Shown here: one piece after another, positions 33,312 to 42,807 of the stretch
How positions within the stretch are numbered: the first letter of the stretch is position 1
Layout of the letters: the number at the start of each line of letters is the position of its first letter
Assembly (NCBI RefSeq): GCF_022179545.1
Contig: NZ_AP025518.1
Coordinates: 4,154,001-4,218,000 of the forward strand
Length of the DNA stretch: 64,000 nucleotides
DNA from: Mycolicibacterium fortuitum subsp. fortuitum
GTDB taxonomy: Bacteria; Actinomycetota; Actinomycetes; Mycobacteriales; Mycobacteriaceae
Direction: 5' to 3'
Program-made: the position numbers and the translations under genes
Notes under the pieces: model-generated
Database searches by the model: none
What the model was told of the DNA's origin: nothing
Seen by the model: the letters and a program-made list of their open reading frames with translations, nothing else

Positions 33312-34094
33312 GTGGCGCAGCCCAACGTCCGGTTTCAGCGACTTGCCGAGCAGGTCGCCGATCAGTTGCGACGGCAGATCCTGACCGGGGAACTGTCCGA
33401 TGGCAGCATCCTGCCCACCGAGGACCAACTCCTCGTCGAGTATCCGATCAGCAAACCTTCCCTGCGTGAGGCGATGCGCATTCTCGAGGCCGAGGGACTA
33501 CTGACCGTCCGTCGCGGCAAGCTCGGCGGTGCGGTGGTACATCGACCCGACTCGGCAAACCTCGCCTACACCATGGGCCTGGTGCTCGGCGCCGGACAGG
33601 TCGGGCTCGCCGACGTGGGCACGGCACTGCTTCAGGTCGAGCCGGCGTGCGCCGCACTCTGCGCTCAGCGTCCGGACCGCAAGCGCACGGTGGTACCCAT
33701 TCTTAGAGAACTGCACGATGAATCGGTCAGAGCGGTATCGGATCTGCTGCAGGCTACGTCAGCCAGTCGCCGGTATCACGAAGCTTTGGTGCGCCACTGC
33801 GGAAACGAGACGATGATCATCCTCGCCGGCGCCCTTGAGGCGCTGTGGTCAGCACACGAGCAAAACTGGTCAGCTCAGGTGACCGACCATTCGACAGTGC
33901 CGGTCGAAGAACGCCGGGCGGTGCTGGAGGATCACCGGCAGGTGATCGACGCGATCGACATGGGCGATGCGCAGCGAGCTCGCGATCTGGCCGCTGCCCA
34001 TCTGGTCAACGCCCAGCAGTACCCGGGTGTCGAGGGCGTCGTCGATCCGACGATGGTGCGCTCTTGGGCACAGGCGAGCCCCCGGCGACCGTGA
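33312..34094 (+). CDS. GntR-family regulator, FadR/FCD subfamily
   Basis: A 260-aa repressor or activator. The winged helix (about 8-75) has ILPTEDQL and SKPSLREAMRILEAEGLLTVRRGKLGGAVV. The FCD all-helical effector domain follows, with a histidine in HEALVRHCGN and one in the last helix (AAHLV) that fit the metal-binding FCD pattern. GTG 33312 (MAQPNVRFQRLAEQV) is preferred because the earlier in-frame start at 33228 would translate through the operator region. Likely effector: the substrate or a CoA/acid intermediate of the neighbouring operon (inference). Confidence 0.87.
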   Translation: MAQPNVRFQRLAEQVADQLRRQILTGELSDGSILPTEDQLLVEYPISKPSLREAMRILEAEGLLTVRRGKLGGAVVHRPDSANLAYTMGLVLGAGQVGLADVGTALLQVEPACAALCAQRPDRKRTVVPILRELHDESVRAVSDLLQATSASRRYHEALVRHCGNETMIILAGALEALWSAHEQNWSAQVTDHSTVPVEERRAVLEDHRQVIDAIDMGDAQRARDLAAAHLVNAQQYPGVEGVVDPTMVRSWAQASPRRP

Positions 34095-34119
34095 GCCGTC
34101 GACCATGGTGGCTGCATCG

Positions 34120-34147
34120 TTGACAGCGATCCTTATTTTCATATGAT
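34120..34147 (+). promoter_or_regulatory. Near-consensus SigA-type promoter, predicts a leaderless mRNA
   Basis: TTGACA (34120-34125), a 16-nt spacer, then TATGAT (34142-34147). Transcription starting about 7 nt after the -10 would begin at the A of the ATG at 34154. There is no Shine-Dalgarno sequence before that ATG, which agrees. Confidence 0.75.
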
Positions 34148-34150
34148 TTG
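34140..34150. promoter_or_regulatory. Candidate GntR operator (CATAT-G-ATTTG) over the -10
   Basis: On the reverse strand CAAAT-C-ATATG, one mismatch from the perfect palindrome at 33246. It covers the -10 element, a position that would give repression. Confidence 0.6.
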
Positions 34151-34153
34151 GCG

Positions 34154-35755
34154 ATGAAGGCTGGCGACTCCGTCGTTGACACTGCAGACGCAGCCCACTA
34201 CCGCGCCTCCGGATGGTGGTCGGACCGCACACTGTCCCAAACCGTGCGTGAACACGCCCTCGCCCGACCCGACAAGCCGGCCTACGTCGATTACCCGGAC
34301 CAAGCGTTCACCTGGAACGAATTCGACCGTGCCGCATCGCTACTCGCTGCGCAGCTGGCCGGTCTGGGGATCAAACCCGGCGATCGCATCGCAGTCTGGC
34401 ACGGCGATACCACGGCAATCCACGTGCTGTTCGTGGCGATTGAGCGCTGCGGAGCCGTCGTGGTCGGTATCGGCGCCCGCGCCGGCATCCGAGAGGCCAC
34501 CCAGATCCTGCGCACCACCGGTCCGCGCCTGGTGATCAGCGATGCGGCGCGGCACTCGTCGGCACTGGCCACCGCCTCGTCGCTCACGCCCCAGATCCGC
34601 GCACTGGAATTGGAGGGGCTGTCCCTGGGCCCTGACGTTCCGTCGCGCCCACCGGCGGCGGGTGTCGGCGCCGACGACGTGTTCTTGATCAATTCGACCT
34701 CGGGGACCACCGGCCTGCCGAAATGCGTTGTCCACACGCAGAACCGGTGGCATTACTTTCATCAGAAGGCGGTCGCCAACGGCGCACTGACATCAGATGA
34801 CGTCCTGCTTCCCGTCATCCCGGCTCCGTTCGGCTTCGGTATCTGGACCGCTCACACCACACCGATCTACCTGGGTGCCACCACTGTTCTTCTCGAGCGG
34901 TTCGACGCCAAGGCAGCATGTGAGGCGATCGCGCACCATCGGGTCAGCGTGCTGTGCTGTGTCAGCACCCAGTTGATGATGATCATGGCCGATCCGGCGT
35001 CTCGCGAGAACGACCTGAGCTCGTTGCGCGTGGTCTTCACCGGCGGTGAGGCGCTGCCCTACCAGCGGGCCGCCGACTTCGAGGATCTCACCGGCGCCAC
35101 CATCCTGCAGTTCTACGGATCCAATGAAACCGGACTACTGAGTGGCACGACGCTGCAGGATTGCCGCGATCGCCGGTTGCGCACCGCAGGACGCCTGGTG
35201 CCGGAGATGGCGGTGCGGCTTTTCGACGGCGACGACGACGTGACCTCGACCGGGCGTGGACAACCGGCCTGCCGCGGACCGGCCACCAGCCTCGGTTATC
35301 TGGGCGGGGTGGACCACGACAAGCTCTACACCCCTGACGGCTGGATGCGGATGGGTGACATCTGCGAGATCGACGCCGAGGGCTACCTGTCGGTCACCGG
35401 ACGCACCTCGGATTTCATCGTGCGCGGCGGCAAGAACATCAGTGCGGGTGAAGTCGAGGACGCGGTGACGACGCATCCCGCCGTGGCCGTCGCAGCCGCC
35501 GTGGCCATGCCCGACCCGGTCTTCGGCGAGAAGGTCTGCATATATGTAGAACCCGTACCGCGGGCCAACAGCCGGCCGCTCGATCTAGGGGGGCTCGTCG
35601 AGCACCTGCTGGCCCAGGGCATGTCGAAGGAACTGCTTCCCGAGAAGCTCATCGTCCTTGACGAGCTGCCCCGGTCCTCGGGTGGAAAGATCGCCAAAGG
35701 TCAACTCCGCGAAGATATCCGGATGCGGTTGGGAGACAGCTATGAGCGTCGGTGA
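34154..35755 (+). CDS. Acyl-CoA synthetase / AMP-dependent ligase (ANL superfamily)
   Basis: A 533-aa adenylate-forming ligase, likely activating a carboxylic acid as its CoA thioester. The phosphate loop S-T-S-G-T-T-G-L-P-K, the YGSNETG A5 motif, the GWMRMGDI A7 motif, the DFIVRGGKNIS A8 hinge and the C-terminal catalytic lysine in SSGGKIAKG are all present. Overall it resembles benzoate/cyclohexanecarboxylate-type CoA ligases more than fatty acyl-AMP ligases. ATG 34154 is the start (leaderless). First gene of a four-gene unit; its last 14 bp overlap the aldolase-fold gene. Confidence 0.88.
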   Translation: MKAGDSVVDTADAAHYRASGWWSDRTLSQTVREHALARPDKPAYVDYPDQAFTWNEFDRAASLLAAQLAGLGIKPGDRIAVWHGDTTAIHVLFVAIERCGAVVVGIGARAGIREATQILRTTGPRLVISDAARHSSALATASSLTPQIRALELEGLSLGPDVPSRPPAAGVGADDVFLINSTSGTTGLPKCVVHTQNRWHYFHQKAVANGALTSDDVLLPVIPAPFGFGIWTAHTTPIYLGATTVLLERFDAKAACEAIAHHRVSVLCCVSTQLMMIMADPASRENDLSSLRVVFTGGEALPYQRAADFEDLTGATILQFYGSNETGLLSGTTLQDCRDRRLRTAGRLVPEMAVRLFDGDDDVTSTGRGQPACRGPATSLGYLGGVDHDKLYTPDGWMRMGDICEIDAEGYLSVTGRTSDFIVRGGKNISAGEVEDAVTTHPAVAVAAAVAMPDPVFGEKVCIYVEPVPRANSRPLDLGGLVEHLLAQGMSKELLPEKLIVLDELPRSSGGKIAKGQLREDIRMRLGDSYERR

Positions 35756-36515
35756 GGTGCGCCAGGGCGGTTTGAAGGTGTGGTCGCCGTCGGTCACCCC
35801 ACCGATCGGGGTCGACCTGACCGAGGAGCAGACACTGGCGGTGGCATTCCGGCACCTGGCCGGCATCGGATTCGCCGAGAACATGGCCGGCCATATCACC
35901 TGGCAACCCGACGGGCGTGCCGAGATGCTGGTCAACCCATGGGGACTGTGGTGGCAGGAGATCACGTCATCCGACATCTGCGCCGTCGACGAGGATGCCC
36001 ACGTGGTGCGCGGGCGCTGGGACGTCACCCCGGCCATCCACATCCACACCGAGCTGCACCGCGTGCGCGACGACGCCCGAGTCGTCATCCACAACCATCC
36101 CTACTACGTCAGCCTGATCGCGGCGCTCGGCAAGCTGCCCGAGCTGGTGCACCAGACCGGGTCGCTGTTCCTCGACGACATGTGCTTCGTCGAAACTTAT
36201 GACGGGGAAGTCGATTCGGCACCGCGGGCGCGTGAGCTCGCCGCGCGGATCGGCACGGCCAATCTCACCATCCTGGCCAACCACGGGGTCATCACCACGG
36301 GAGGCACCGTGGCCGAGGCCGTGTATCGGGCGGCGTCGATCGACCGGGTCTGCAAACTGGCCTACCAGGTCATGCTGACCGGCCGTGCGCCCACTGCGAT
36401 GAACCGCTCCGACATGTACGGCATGAGGGCTTCGCTCATCGAGCGCGCCGCCGACGTGTACTGGGCCGGCGCGGCCCGCATGACCATCAAGGCAGACCCA
36501 GAAGTTCTGACTTAG
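35742..36515 (+). CDS. Class II aldolase/adducin-domain protein
   Basis: A 257-aa cytosolic enzyme of the FucA/AraD fold. Metal ligands H117-N-H119 and a later His (ILANHGV) with the candidate acid E104 in HTELH are conserved. Members include aldolases, epimerases and some aromatic decarboxylases (for example 3,4-dihydroxyphthalate decarboxylase), so the chemistry may be retro-aldol cleavage or decarboxylation. ATG 35742 lies inside the ligase 3' end (14-bp overlap); the in-frame start at 35658 would overlap far more. Confidence 0.85.
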   Translation: MSVGEVRQGGLKVWSPSVTPPIGVDLTEEQTLAVAFRHLAGIGFAENMAGHITWQPDGRAEMLVNPWGLWWQEITSSDICAVDEDAHVVRGRWDVTPAIHIHTELHRVRDDARVVIHNHPYYVSLIAALGKLPELVHQTGSLFLDDMCFVETYDGEVDSAPRARELAARIGTANLTILANHGVITTGGTVAEAVYRAASIDRVCKLAYQVMLTGRAPTAMNRSDMYGMRASLIERAADVYWAGAARMTIKADPEVLT

Positions 36516-36529
36516 AAGGAGTTTCGGCC

Positions 36530-37798
36530 ATGAAATCCATCGACGAACTCGCGGGCAATCTCGACTTCACCACCGCTCAGAAGGGTGCCGAACGTACTGT
36601 CACGTTCTTGCCGGAACCACAGCGGGCCGAACGCCTCTACACCGTCATCTCGGTCGACGATCACATCGTCGAGCCACCGGACACGTTCGCCGGCCGGGTG
36701 CCCCACAAGTTCGCCGACCGCGCCCCGAAGGTGGTCGACACCGCGGACGGCGGGCAGACCTGGATGTATGACGGGCAGTCGCTGCCCAACGTCGGTTTCA
36801 ACGCCGTGGTCGGTCGCCCGGTCTCCGAGTACGGTTTCGAGCCGGCCCGTTTCGACGAGATGCGCCGGGGCGCCTGGGACATTCACGAACGGGTCAAGGA
36901 CATGGACCTCAACGGCGTGTACGCCTCGCTGAACTTCCCGTCGTTCCTGCCCGGGTTTGCCGGACAGCGATTGCAGCAGGTGACCAAGGACCGTGACCTG
37001 GCCATGGCCTCGGTGCGGGCCTGGAACGACTGGCATCTCGAGGCGTGGGCCGGGGCCTATCCCGACCGGATCATCCCGTGCCAGTTGCCCTGGCTGCTCG
37101 ACCCCGAGGTCGGTGCCCAGATGATCTACGAGAATGCCGAACGCGGTTTCCACGCCGTCACGTTCAGCGAGAACCCGGCCATGCTCGGGCTGCCGACCAT
37201 CCACTCCGGTTATTGGGAACCGATGATGGCGGCGTGTGCCGAGACGGGCACCGTGGTCAATCTGCACATCGGGTCCTCGGGTTCGGCGCCGTCCACCACC
37301 GACGACGCCCCGCCGGATGTTCAGGGTGTGCTGTTCTTCGCCTACGCGATCACCGCGGCGGTCGACTGGCTGTACTCGGGGCTGCCCAGCCGCTATCCCG
37401 ATCTCAAGATCTGTCTTTCCGAAGGCGGAATCGGTTGGGTGGCAGGACTCCTCGATCGCCTCGACCACATGCTGAGCTATCACCAGATGTATGGGACCTG
37501 GAAGGCGCTCGGCGAAACCCTCTCCCCCGCCGAGGTATTCACCAGAAACTTCTGGTTCTGCGCGGTCGAGGACCAGTCTTCGTTCGTCCAGCACGACCGG
37601 ATCGGTACCGGCAACATCCTGCTCGAAGCCGACTACCCGCACTGCGACTCCACCTGGCCGCACACCCAGCGCACCATCGACGAACAGATCCGAGGCCTGC
37701 CCCCCGAGGTAATCCGGAAGATCACCTGGGAGAACGCATCCCAGCTCTATCAGCATCCCGTACCGCCGGCCGTGCAGAACGATCCGAACGCATACTGA
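36530..37798 (+). CDS. Amidohydrolase-2 family protein (ACMSD-like)
   Basis: A 422-aa TIM-barrel metal enzyme. The N-terminal metal motif D44-H45-x2-E48, a His in NLHIGSSG and the late Asp in EADYPH are the metal ligands of the amidohydrolase_2 group. This group contains both hydrolases and non-oxidative decarboxylases such as ACMSD and gamma-resorcylate decarboxylase. A good AAGGAG lies 9 bp before the ATG. Spacing of 14 bp after the aldolase-fold gene and 3 bp before the dehydrogenase puts it firmly in the operon. Confidence 0.87.
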   Translation: MKSIDELAGNLDFTTAQKGAERTVTFLPEPQRAERLYTVISVDDHIVEPPDTFAGRVPHKFADRAPKVVDTADGGQTWMYDGQSLPNVGFNAVVGRPVSEYGFEPARFDEMRRGAWDIHERVKDMDLNGVYASLNFPSFLPGFAGQRLQQVTKDRDLAMASVRAWNDWHLEAWAGAYPDRIIPCQLPWLLDPEVGAQMIYENAERGFHAVTFSENPAMLGLPTIHSGYWEPMMAACAETGTVVNLHIGSSGSAPSTTDDAPPDVQGVLFFAYAITAAVDWLYSGLPSRYPDLKICLSEGGIGWVAGLLDRLDHMLSYHQMYGTWKALGETLSPAEVFTRNFWFCAVEDQSSFVQHDRIGTGNILLEADYPHCDSTWPHTQRTIDEQIRGLPPEVIRKITWENASQLYQHPVPPAVQNDPNAY

Positions 37799-37801
37799 TC
37801 G

Positions 37802-38761
37802 ATGACCGAACCACTGCGCATCGCCGTTCTCGACGACTATCAGGGCATCGCCGACACCGTCGACTGGTCACCGATCCCCCGCCCGCCGCACGTCACTGCC
37901 CTCAGAGAACACATCGCCCCCGGCCCCGCATTGGTCGAGGCTCTGTCCGGGCACGAGGTCGTGGTCGCGATGCGCGAACGGACCCCGCTCGATGCGTCGC
38001 TGCTCGCCGACCTGCCCGCCCTGAAACTCCTCGTGACGACCGGGCCGTTCAACGCTGCCATCGACGTCGCCGCCGCCCGCCGCCTCGGTATCACCGTGTC
38101 GGGCACCGGCGGTGCTGTCACCCCGACAGTCGAGCACACGTGGGCCCTGATCCTGGGCCTGCAGCGCCATCTGGTCACCGAGGATCAGCGCATCCGTGAC
38201 GGGCTGTGGCAGAGCACCGTGGGCAGCGATCTGCACGGGGCCACCCTGGGTCTGGTCGGGGTGGGGCGGATCGGCAGCCGGGTGGCCGCGATCGGCACGG
38301 CGTTCGGCATGAACGTCATCGGTTGGAGCCCCAACCTCACCGAGGAGCGCGCCGCCGAGGCCGGTGTCATCCGGGTAGAGCGAGATGCCCTGTTCGCCGG
38401 CTCCGACGTGGTGTCACTGCACATGGTGCTCGCCGGGTCGACCCGTGGGCTGGTCGGCGCTACCGAACTCGCCGCGATGAAGCCGTCGGCGATCCTGGTG
38501 AACACCTCGCGCGGGGGCCTCATCGATGAATCAGCTCTGCTGCAAGCGCTGCGCAGCAAACAGATTCGCGGCGCGGCGCTCGACGTCTATCAGCAGGAGC
38601 CTCTGCCTGCGGGCAACCCGTTGGCGCAGCTGCCCAACACACTGCTGACGCCCCATCTGGGCTACGTCACCGAGACCGTCATGTCGATCTTCTACCGCGA
38701 TATCGTCGAGGACATCGCCGCCTACTGTGCGGGCTCGCCACTACGTCTGCTCACCTCGTAG
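37802..38761 (+). CDS. D-2-hydroxyacid dehydrogenase (NAD-dependent)
   Basis: A 319-aa two-domain dehydrogenase of the phosphoglycerate-dehydrogenase-like family, interconverting a 2-hydroxy acid and a 2-keto acid. NAD-binding GVGRIG (about 153-158) and the catalytic triad R237 (NTSRGG), E266 (QQEP) and H285 (TPHLGY) are intact. Last gene of the operon. Its presence suggests that the pathway passes through or produces a 2-oxo/2-hydroxy acid. Confidence 0.9.
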   Translation: MTEPLRIAVLDDYQGIADTVDWSPIPRPPHVTALREHIAPGPALVEALSGHEVVVAMRERTPLDASLLADLPALKLLVTTGPFNAAIDVAAARRLGITVSGTGGAVTPTVEHTWALILGLQRHLVTEDQRIRDGLWQSTVGSDLHGATLGLVGVGRIGSRVAAIGTAFGMNVIGWSPNLTEERAAEAGVIRVERDALFAGSDVVSLHMVLAGSTRGLVGATELAAMKPSAILVNTSRGGLIDESALLQALRSKQIRGAALDVYQQEPLPAGNPLAQLPNTLLTPHLGYVTETVMSIFYRDIVEDIAAYCAGSPLRLLTS

Positions 38762-38793
38762 GCCACGAAATAATTCCACTTCGCAAACAACTG

Positions 38794-38852
38794 TGAGGTA
38801 TCTCAATATCCCTTAATGGAACGTTGAGGATCCACTAAGGGCCTGTTACGTT
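38794..38852 (+). promoter_or_regulatory. Candidate operator and promoter of mmpS-mmpL
   Basis: TGAG-GTAT-CTCA palindrome at 38794-38805, followed by a promoter-like TTGAGG (38824-38829), 17-nt spacer, TACGTT (38847-38852). This is the only AT-richer stretch of the 160-bp gap. Motif quality is moderate. Confidence 0.4.
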
Positions 38853-38921
38853 CAGCCGATCAAACGCGGTCGGATGGGGTTTTCCGTCGGCATGCGCCGA
38901 ACCGGAGAGGTGGATTTTGCC

Positions 38922-39362
38922 GTGGCTACGCTATTTCGGCTCGCCAAACGCTTCTGGATTCCCTTGGTGCTGGTGGCTGCCCTAGCCGTCAGCGGGTTCG
39001 CGATGAACCGTATGCACGGCATCTTCGGGACCCACATCAACACCGATCCGGGCCAGGCGGCCGGCGACGACATCGTCGAGTTCAACCCGAAGCGGGTGCT
39101 CTATGAGATCGAGGGCCCCAGCGGAACCAGCGGCCATGTCAGCTACCTGGACGCCGACGCCCAACCCCACACCGAGAGCTTCAGCTCGCTGCCGTGGCGG
39201 CACGAGGTCGTCACCACCCTGCCGACGGTGTTCGCCAATGTGGTTGCCCAAGGAGATAGCGAAGTGATCAGCTGCCGGATCGTCGTCAACGGCGAAGTCC
39301 GAGACGAGCAGACCGTGAACCAGCACGATGCACAGGCGTTCTGCCTGGACAAGGCCGCGTGA
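38922..39362 (+). CDS. MmpS-family membrane accessory protein
   Basis: A 146-aa protein anchored by one N-terminal transmembrane helix ([17 protein letters not shown], about 12-28). The periplasmic beta-rich domain has two cysteines (SCRIVVNGE and AFCLDK). MmpS proteins partner MmpL exporters of lipids, siderophores or drugs. GTG 38922 gives the usual MmpS start ([16 protein letters not shown]), with GAGAGG upstream; ATG 38892 and an earlier in-frame start at 38874 are alternatives. Overlaps the mmpL start. Confidence 0.85.
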   Translation: MATLFRLAKRFWIPLVLVAALAVSGFAMNRMHGIFGTHINTDPGQAAGDDIVEFNPKRVLYEIEGPSGTSGHVSYLDADAQPHTESFSSLPWRHEVVTTLPTVFANVVAQGDSEVISCRIVVNGEVRDEQTVNQHDAQAFCLDKAA

Positions 39363-42217
39363 TGGGCAACCACGAACACTCCGGCCACAGGGGAATCGCC
39401 CGTGTCCTCCGCGTCGCTGCGATCCCGATCATCCTGGCGTGGGTCGTCCTCGTCGTCGTCCTGAACGCCCTGATCCCCCAGCTCGAGGTCGTCGGACACG
39501 AGCACGCCGTCTCGCTGTCGCCGCAGGACGCGCCGGCGCTCGTGGCGATGAAGAAGATCGGCGAGCGCTTCGATCAGTTCGACTCTGACACGATCGCGAT
39601 GGTGGTGCTGGAAGGCGATCAGCCGCTGGGCACCGAAGCCCATCACTACTACGACGAGCTGGTCCGCACCCTGCAGGCCGACACCGAACACGTTCAGCAC
39701 GTACAGAATTACTGGGGCGACCTGATCACCGCGGCGGGATCGCAGAGCACCGACGGCAAGGCCGCCTACGTCCAGGTCAACCTCGCCGGCAACCAGGGCG
39801 AGACATTGGCCAACGAATCGGTCGCCGCGGTCCGCAAGATCATCGACGAGTCACACCCGCCCGCGGGCGTGAAAGCCTATGTCACCGGCCAAGGTCCACT
39901 CACCACGGACATGAACGAGGCCGGCGACAAGAGCATGGTCAAGATCACCTTCGTCACGATCGCCGTGATCGCCGTGATGCTGATCGTGGTCTACCGGTCC
40001 ATCGCCACCATGCTGCTGATGCTGATCGTGGTGCTGTTGGAGATGTCCGCGGCACGTGGCGTGGTGGCGGCGATCGGTCACGCCGGGCTGCTCGGCCTGT
40101 CGACGTTCTCGGTGAGCCTGCTGACCTCGTTGGCCATCGCGGCCGGAACCGACTACGCCATCTTCCTCGTCGGCCGATATCAGGAAGCCCGCCAAAAGGG
40201 GCAGGAGCGAGAAGAGGCCTATTACACCGCATTTCACGGTGTTGGGCACGTCATCCTCGGGTCGGGCCTCACCGTCGCCGGCGCCATGCTGTGTCTTCAC
40301 TTCACCCGGCTGAACTACTTCAGCTCCATGGGCATCCCGAGCGCCATCGGCATGTCGGTGGTGGTGCTGGCCTCACTCACCTTGGCTCCGGCGATGCTGG
40401 TGGTCGGCAGCCGGTTCGGCCTGCTCGATGCCAAGCGCGAGATCCGCTCCCGCGGTTGGCGTCGGCTCGGCACCTCGGTGGTGCGCTGGCCGGTTCCGAT
40501 TCTCGCGGCGGCCATCGCCGTGGCGCTCGTCGGACTGCTGGCCCTGCCCGGGTACAAGACTTCCTACAACGAGCGGCTCTACATTCCGAAGGATCTGCCG
40601 TCGAACGTCGGATATGCCGCCGCCGAACGGCATTTCACCGCAGCCCGGATGAACCCCGATCTGCTGCTCGTGGATGCGGGACGAGATCTGCGCAACCCGG
40701 CCGACATGATCGTGCTCGACAAGATCGCCAGGGAATTGATCCGCGTACCCGGGGTGGCGCGCGTACAGAGCATCACCCGCCCGCTCGGTCGCCCCATCGC
40801 GCACAGTTCCGTCCCGTTCCAGGTCAGTATGCAGTCGGTCTCCATGACCGAGAACCTGCAGTTCCTGCGGGAGCGCATGGGCGACATGAACACGCTCACC
40901 GATGATCTCGGCCGGATGATCGCGATCATGGAGAACATGCTCGGCCTGATGAACCGGATGACCGACATCACCCACGAGCTGACCGCGAGCATGAACGAGA
41001 TGCAGGCCAGTACCAACGAAATGCGGGATCACATGGCCGATTTCGACGACTTCATGCGGCCGCTGCGCAACTACCTGTACTGGGAACCGCACTGCTACGA
41101 CATCCCGATGTGTCATTCGATGCGCTCGATGTTCGACGGTCTCGACGGCATCGACACCATGACCGAGACCCTCTCGGAATCGGTGAAGAACATGAACGAC
41201 ATGGATCAACTGATGCCGCAACTGGTGGCGCAGTTGCCGCCGATGATCGCCATCTCCAAGTCCATGCAGGGCACGATGAAGACGATGTTCAGCACGTTCA
41301 ACGGACTGGTCGATCAAATCGGCAAGATGACCGACACCGCATCGGTGATGGGCCAGGCGTTCGACGATGCCCGCAACGACGACTCGTTCTACCTGCCACC
41401 GGAGGCGTTCGACAACCCTGACTTCAAACGGGGTCTCGACCTGATGGTCTCACCGGACGGTCAAGCCGCACAGTTCATCATCACCCACGATGTGGATCCG
41501 GCTACCTCCGAGGGTATTTCGCATGTCGACCCGATCCTGAAAACGGCCCGTGAAGCGATCAAGACAACGCCACTGGCCGACGCCAAGATCTACCTCGGCG
41601 GCACCGCGGCCACCTACAAGGACATCCAGGTCGGTGCGCAGTGGGATCTGCTGATCTCGGCCTGCGGCGCGATCACGCTGATCTTCATCGTGATGCTGTT
41701 GATCACCCGCGCGCTGATCGCATCATTCGTGATCGTCGGCACAGTGATCCTGTCCCTGGCCGCGTCGTTCGGGCTGTCGGTCCTGGTATGGCAGTACCTG
41801 CTCGGAATCGATCTGCACTGGATGACACTGGCGTTCTCGGTCATCATCCTGCTGGCGGTGGGTTCGGACTATAACCTGCTGGTGGTCTCCCGCATGAAGG
41901 AAGAGATCGGCGCGGGCATCAACACCGGCATCATCAGGGCCATGGGCGCTACCGGCGGCGTGGTCACCGCGGCCGGCCTGGTATTCGCCTTCACCATGGC
42001 GTCGATGGCCACCAGCGATCTGATCGCGATCGGCCAGGGCGGGACCACAATCGGCCTGGGCCTGCTCTTCGACACCCTGGTGGTTCGCTCGCTCATGACC
42101 CCGACGATTGCCGCGATTCTGGGCCGTTGGTTCTGGTGGCCGCTGCCCGTGCGCCAGCGTCCGGCGCGTTTCCTCTCGGATCGGACCGCACCGATACCGG
42201 TGGCGAGAATGTCGTGA
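39359..42217 (+). CDS. MmpL-family RND transporter
   Basis: A 952-aa proton-driven inner-membrane exporter. Two six-helix RND repeats follow two periplasmic domains. The two proton-relay D-Y pairs, [16 protein letters not shown] in the first half and [15 protein letters not shown] in the second, are typical of MmpL. The second periplasmic loop is extended by a long Met-rich coiled-coil (about 490-670) with a CYDIPMC element, as in the MmpL4/MmpL5 group that exports siderophores and drugs. The GTG at 39359 overlaps the mmpS stop; ATG 39362 is equally possible. Substrate unknown. The mbt genes lie 6 kb away. Confidence 0.9.
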   Translation: MMGNHEHSGHRGIARVLRVAAIPIILAWVVLVVVLNALIPQLEVVGHEHAVSLSPQDAPALVAMKKIGERFDQFDSDTIAMVVLEGDQPLGTEAHHYYDELVRTLQADTEHVQHVQNYWGDLITAAGSQSTDGKAAYVQVNLAGNQGETLANESVAAVRKIIDESHPPAGVKAYVTGQGPLTTDMNEAGDKSMVKITFVTIAVIAVMLIVVYRSIATMLLMLIVVLLEMSAARGVVAAIGHAGLLGLSTFSVSLLTSLAIAAGTDYAIFLVGRYQEARQKGQEREEAYYTAFHGVGHVILGSGLTVAGAMLCLHFTRLNYFSSMGIPSAIGMSVVVLASLTLAPAMLVVGSRFGLLDAKREIRSRGWRRLGTSVVRWPVPILAAAIAVALVGLLALPGYKTSYNERLYIPKDLPSNVGYAAAERHFTAARMNPDLLLVDAGRDLRNPADMIVLDKIARELIRVPGVARVQSITRPLGRPIAHSSVPFQVSMQSVSMTENLQFLRERMGDMNTLTDDLGRMIAIMENMLGLMNRMTDITHELTASMNEMQASTNEMRDHMADFDDFMRPLRNYLYWEPHCYDIPMCHSMRSMFDGLDGIDTMTETLSESVKNMNDMDQLMPQLVAQLPPMIAISKSMQGTMKTMFSTFNGLVDQIGKMTDTASVMGQAFDDARNDDSFYLPPEAFDNPDFKRGLDLMVSPDGQAAQFIITHDVDPATSEGISHVDPILKTAREAIKTTPLADAKIYLGGTAATYKDIQVGAQWDLLISACGAITLIFIVMLLITRALIASFVIVGTVILSLAASFGLSVLVWQYLLGIDLHWMTLAFSVIILLAVGSDYNLLVVSRMKEEIGAGINTGIIRAMGATGGVVTAAGLVFAFTMASMATSDLIAIGQGGTTIGLGLLFDTLVVRSLMTPTIAAILGRWFWWPLPVRQRPARFLSDRTAPIPVARMS

Positions 42218-42239
42218 CCCGCGTCGATACCATCGACGC

Positions 42240-42806
42240 ATGAGCACAGGCGAGCTCTCGGGCACCCAGGCGCGCACCCGCGCCGCCATCATCGAGGCCG
42301 CCGCCGCAGTTCTAGCTGACGACCGGACCGCGACGTTGCCCGACATCGCCAAGGCGGCCGGCGTCGGGCGGACCACCGTGCACCGCTACTTTCCCGACAG
42401 GGAAAGCCTGATCAACGCCACGATTGTGGACTCGGTACAGGTGGTGACCAACGCCGTCGCGGCCGCCGCACCAGAGGACGGCTGCGCCATCGAGGCGATG
42501 CGGCGCGTCATCAACGCGATGATCTCGGTGGGCAACCGCCTGCTGTTTCTCTTCGACGATCCCAACGTCCTGCGTGGCCTGCCGCCCGAGGCAGTACCGG
42601 ACAACAGCTATCTCACCAATCTGATCGAACGAGGCCAGGCCGAGGGCGTGTTCGATCCGGAATCGAGCACGCAGTGGCTCGAACACGCGCTCTACGGTTT
42701 GGTCATGTGGGCCTGTCAGGATTCCAAGAACGGCCTCATGCCGCAGCACGCGGCCGCACCGGCAGTCATCCGCACCTTCGAGCGCGGGGTCCGTTGCCGC
42801 GATTAG
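42240..42806 (+). CDS. TetR-family transcriptional regulator
   Basis: A 188-aa regulator with an N-terminal helix-turn-helix (about 12-58; VGRTTVHRYFPDRESL) and a helical ligand domain. ATG 42240 is chosen; the frame is open further upstream into mmpL, but the conserved domain starts here. It lies 22 bp after mmpL on the same strand, so it is probably transcribed with mmpS-mmpL and is a candidate regulator of them. Confidence 0.85.
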   Translation: MSTGELSGTQARTRAAIIEAAAAVLADDRTATLPDIAKAAGVGRTTVHRYFPDRESLINATIVDSVQVVTNAVAAAAPEDGCAIEAMRRVINAMISVGNRLLFLFDDPNVLRGLPPEAVPDNSYLTNLIERGQAEGVFDPESSTQWLEHALYGLVMWACQDSKNGLMPQHAAAPAVIRTFERGVRCRD

Positions 42807-42807
42807 C

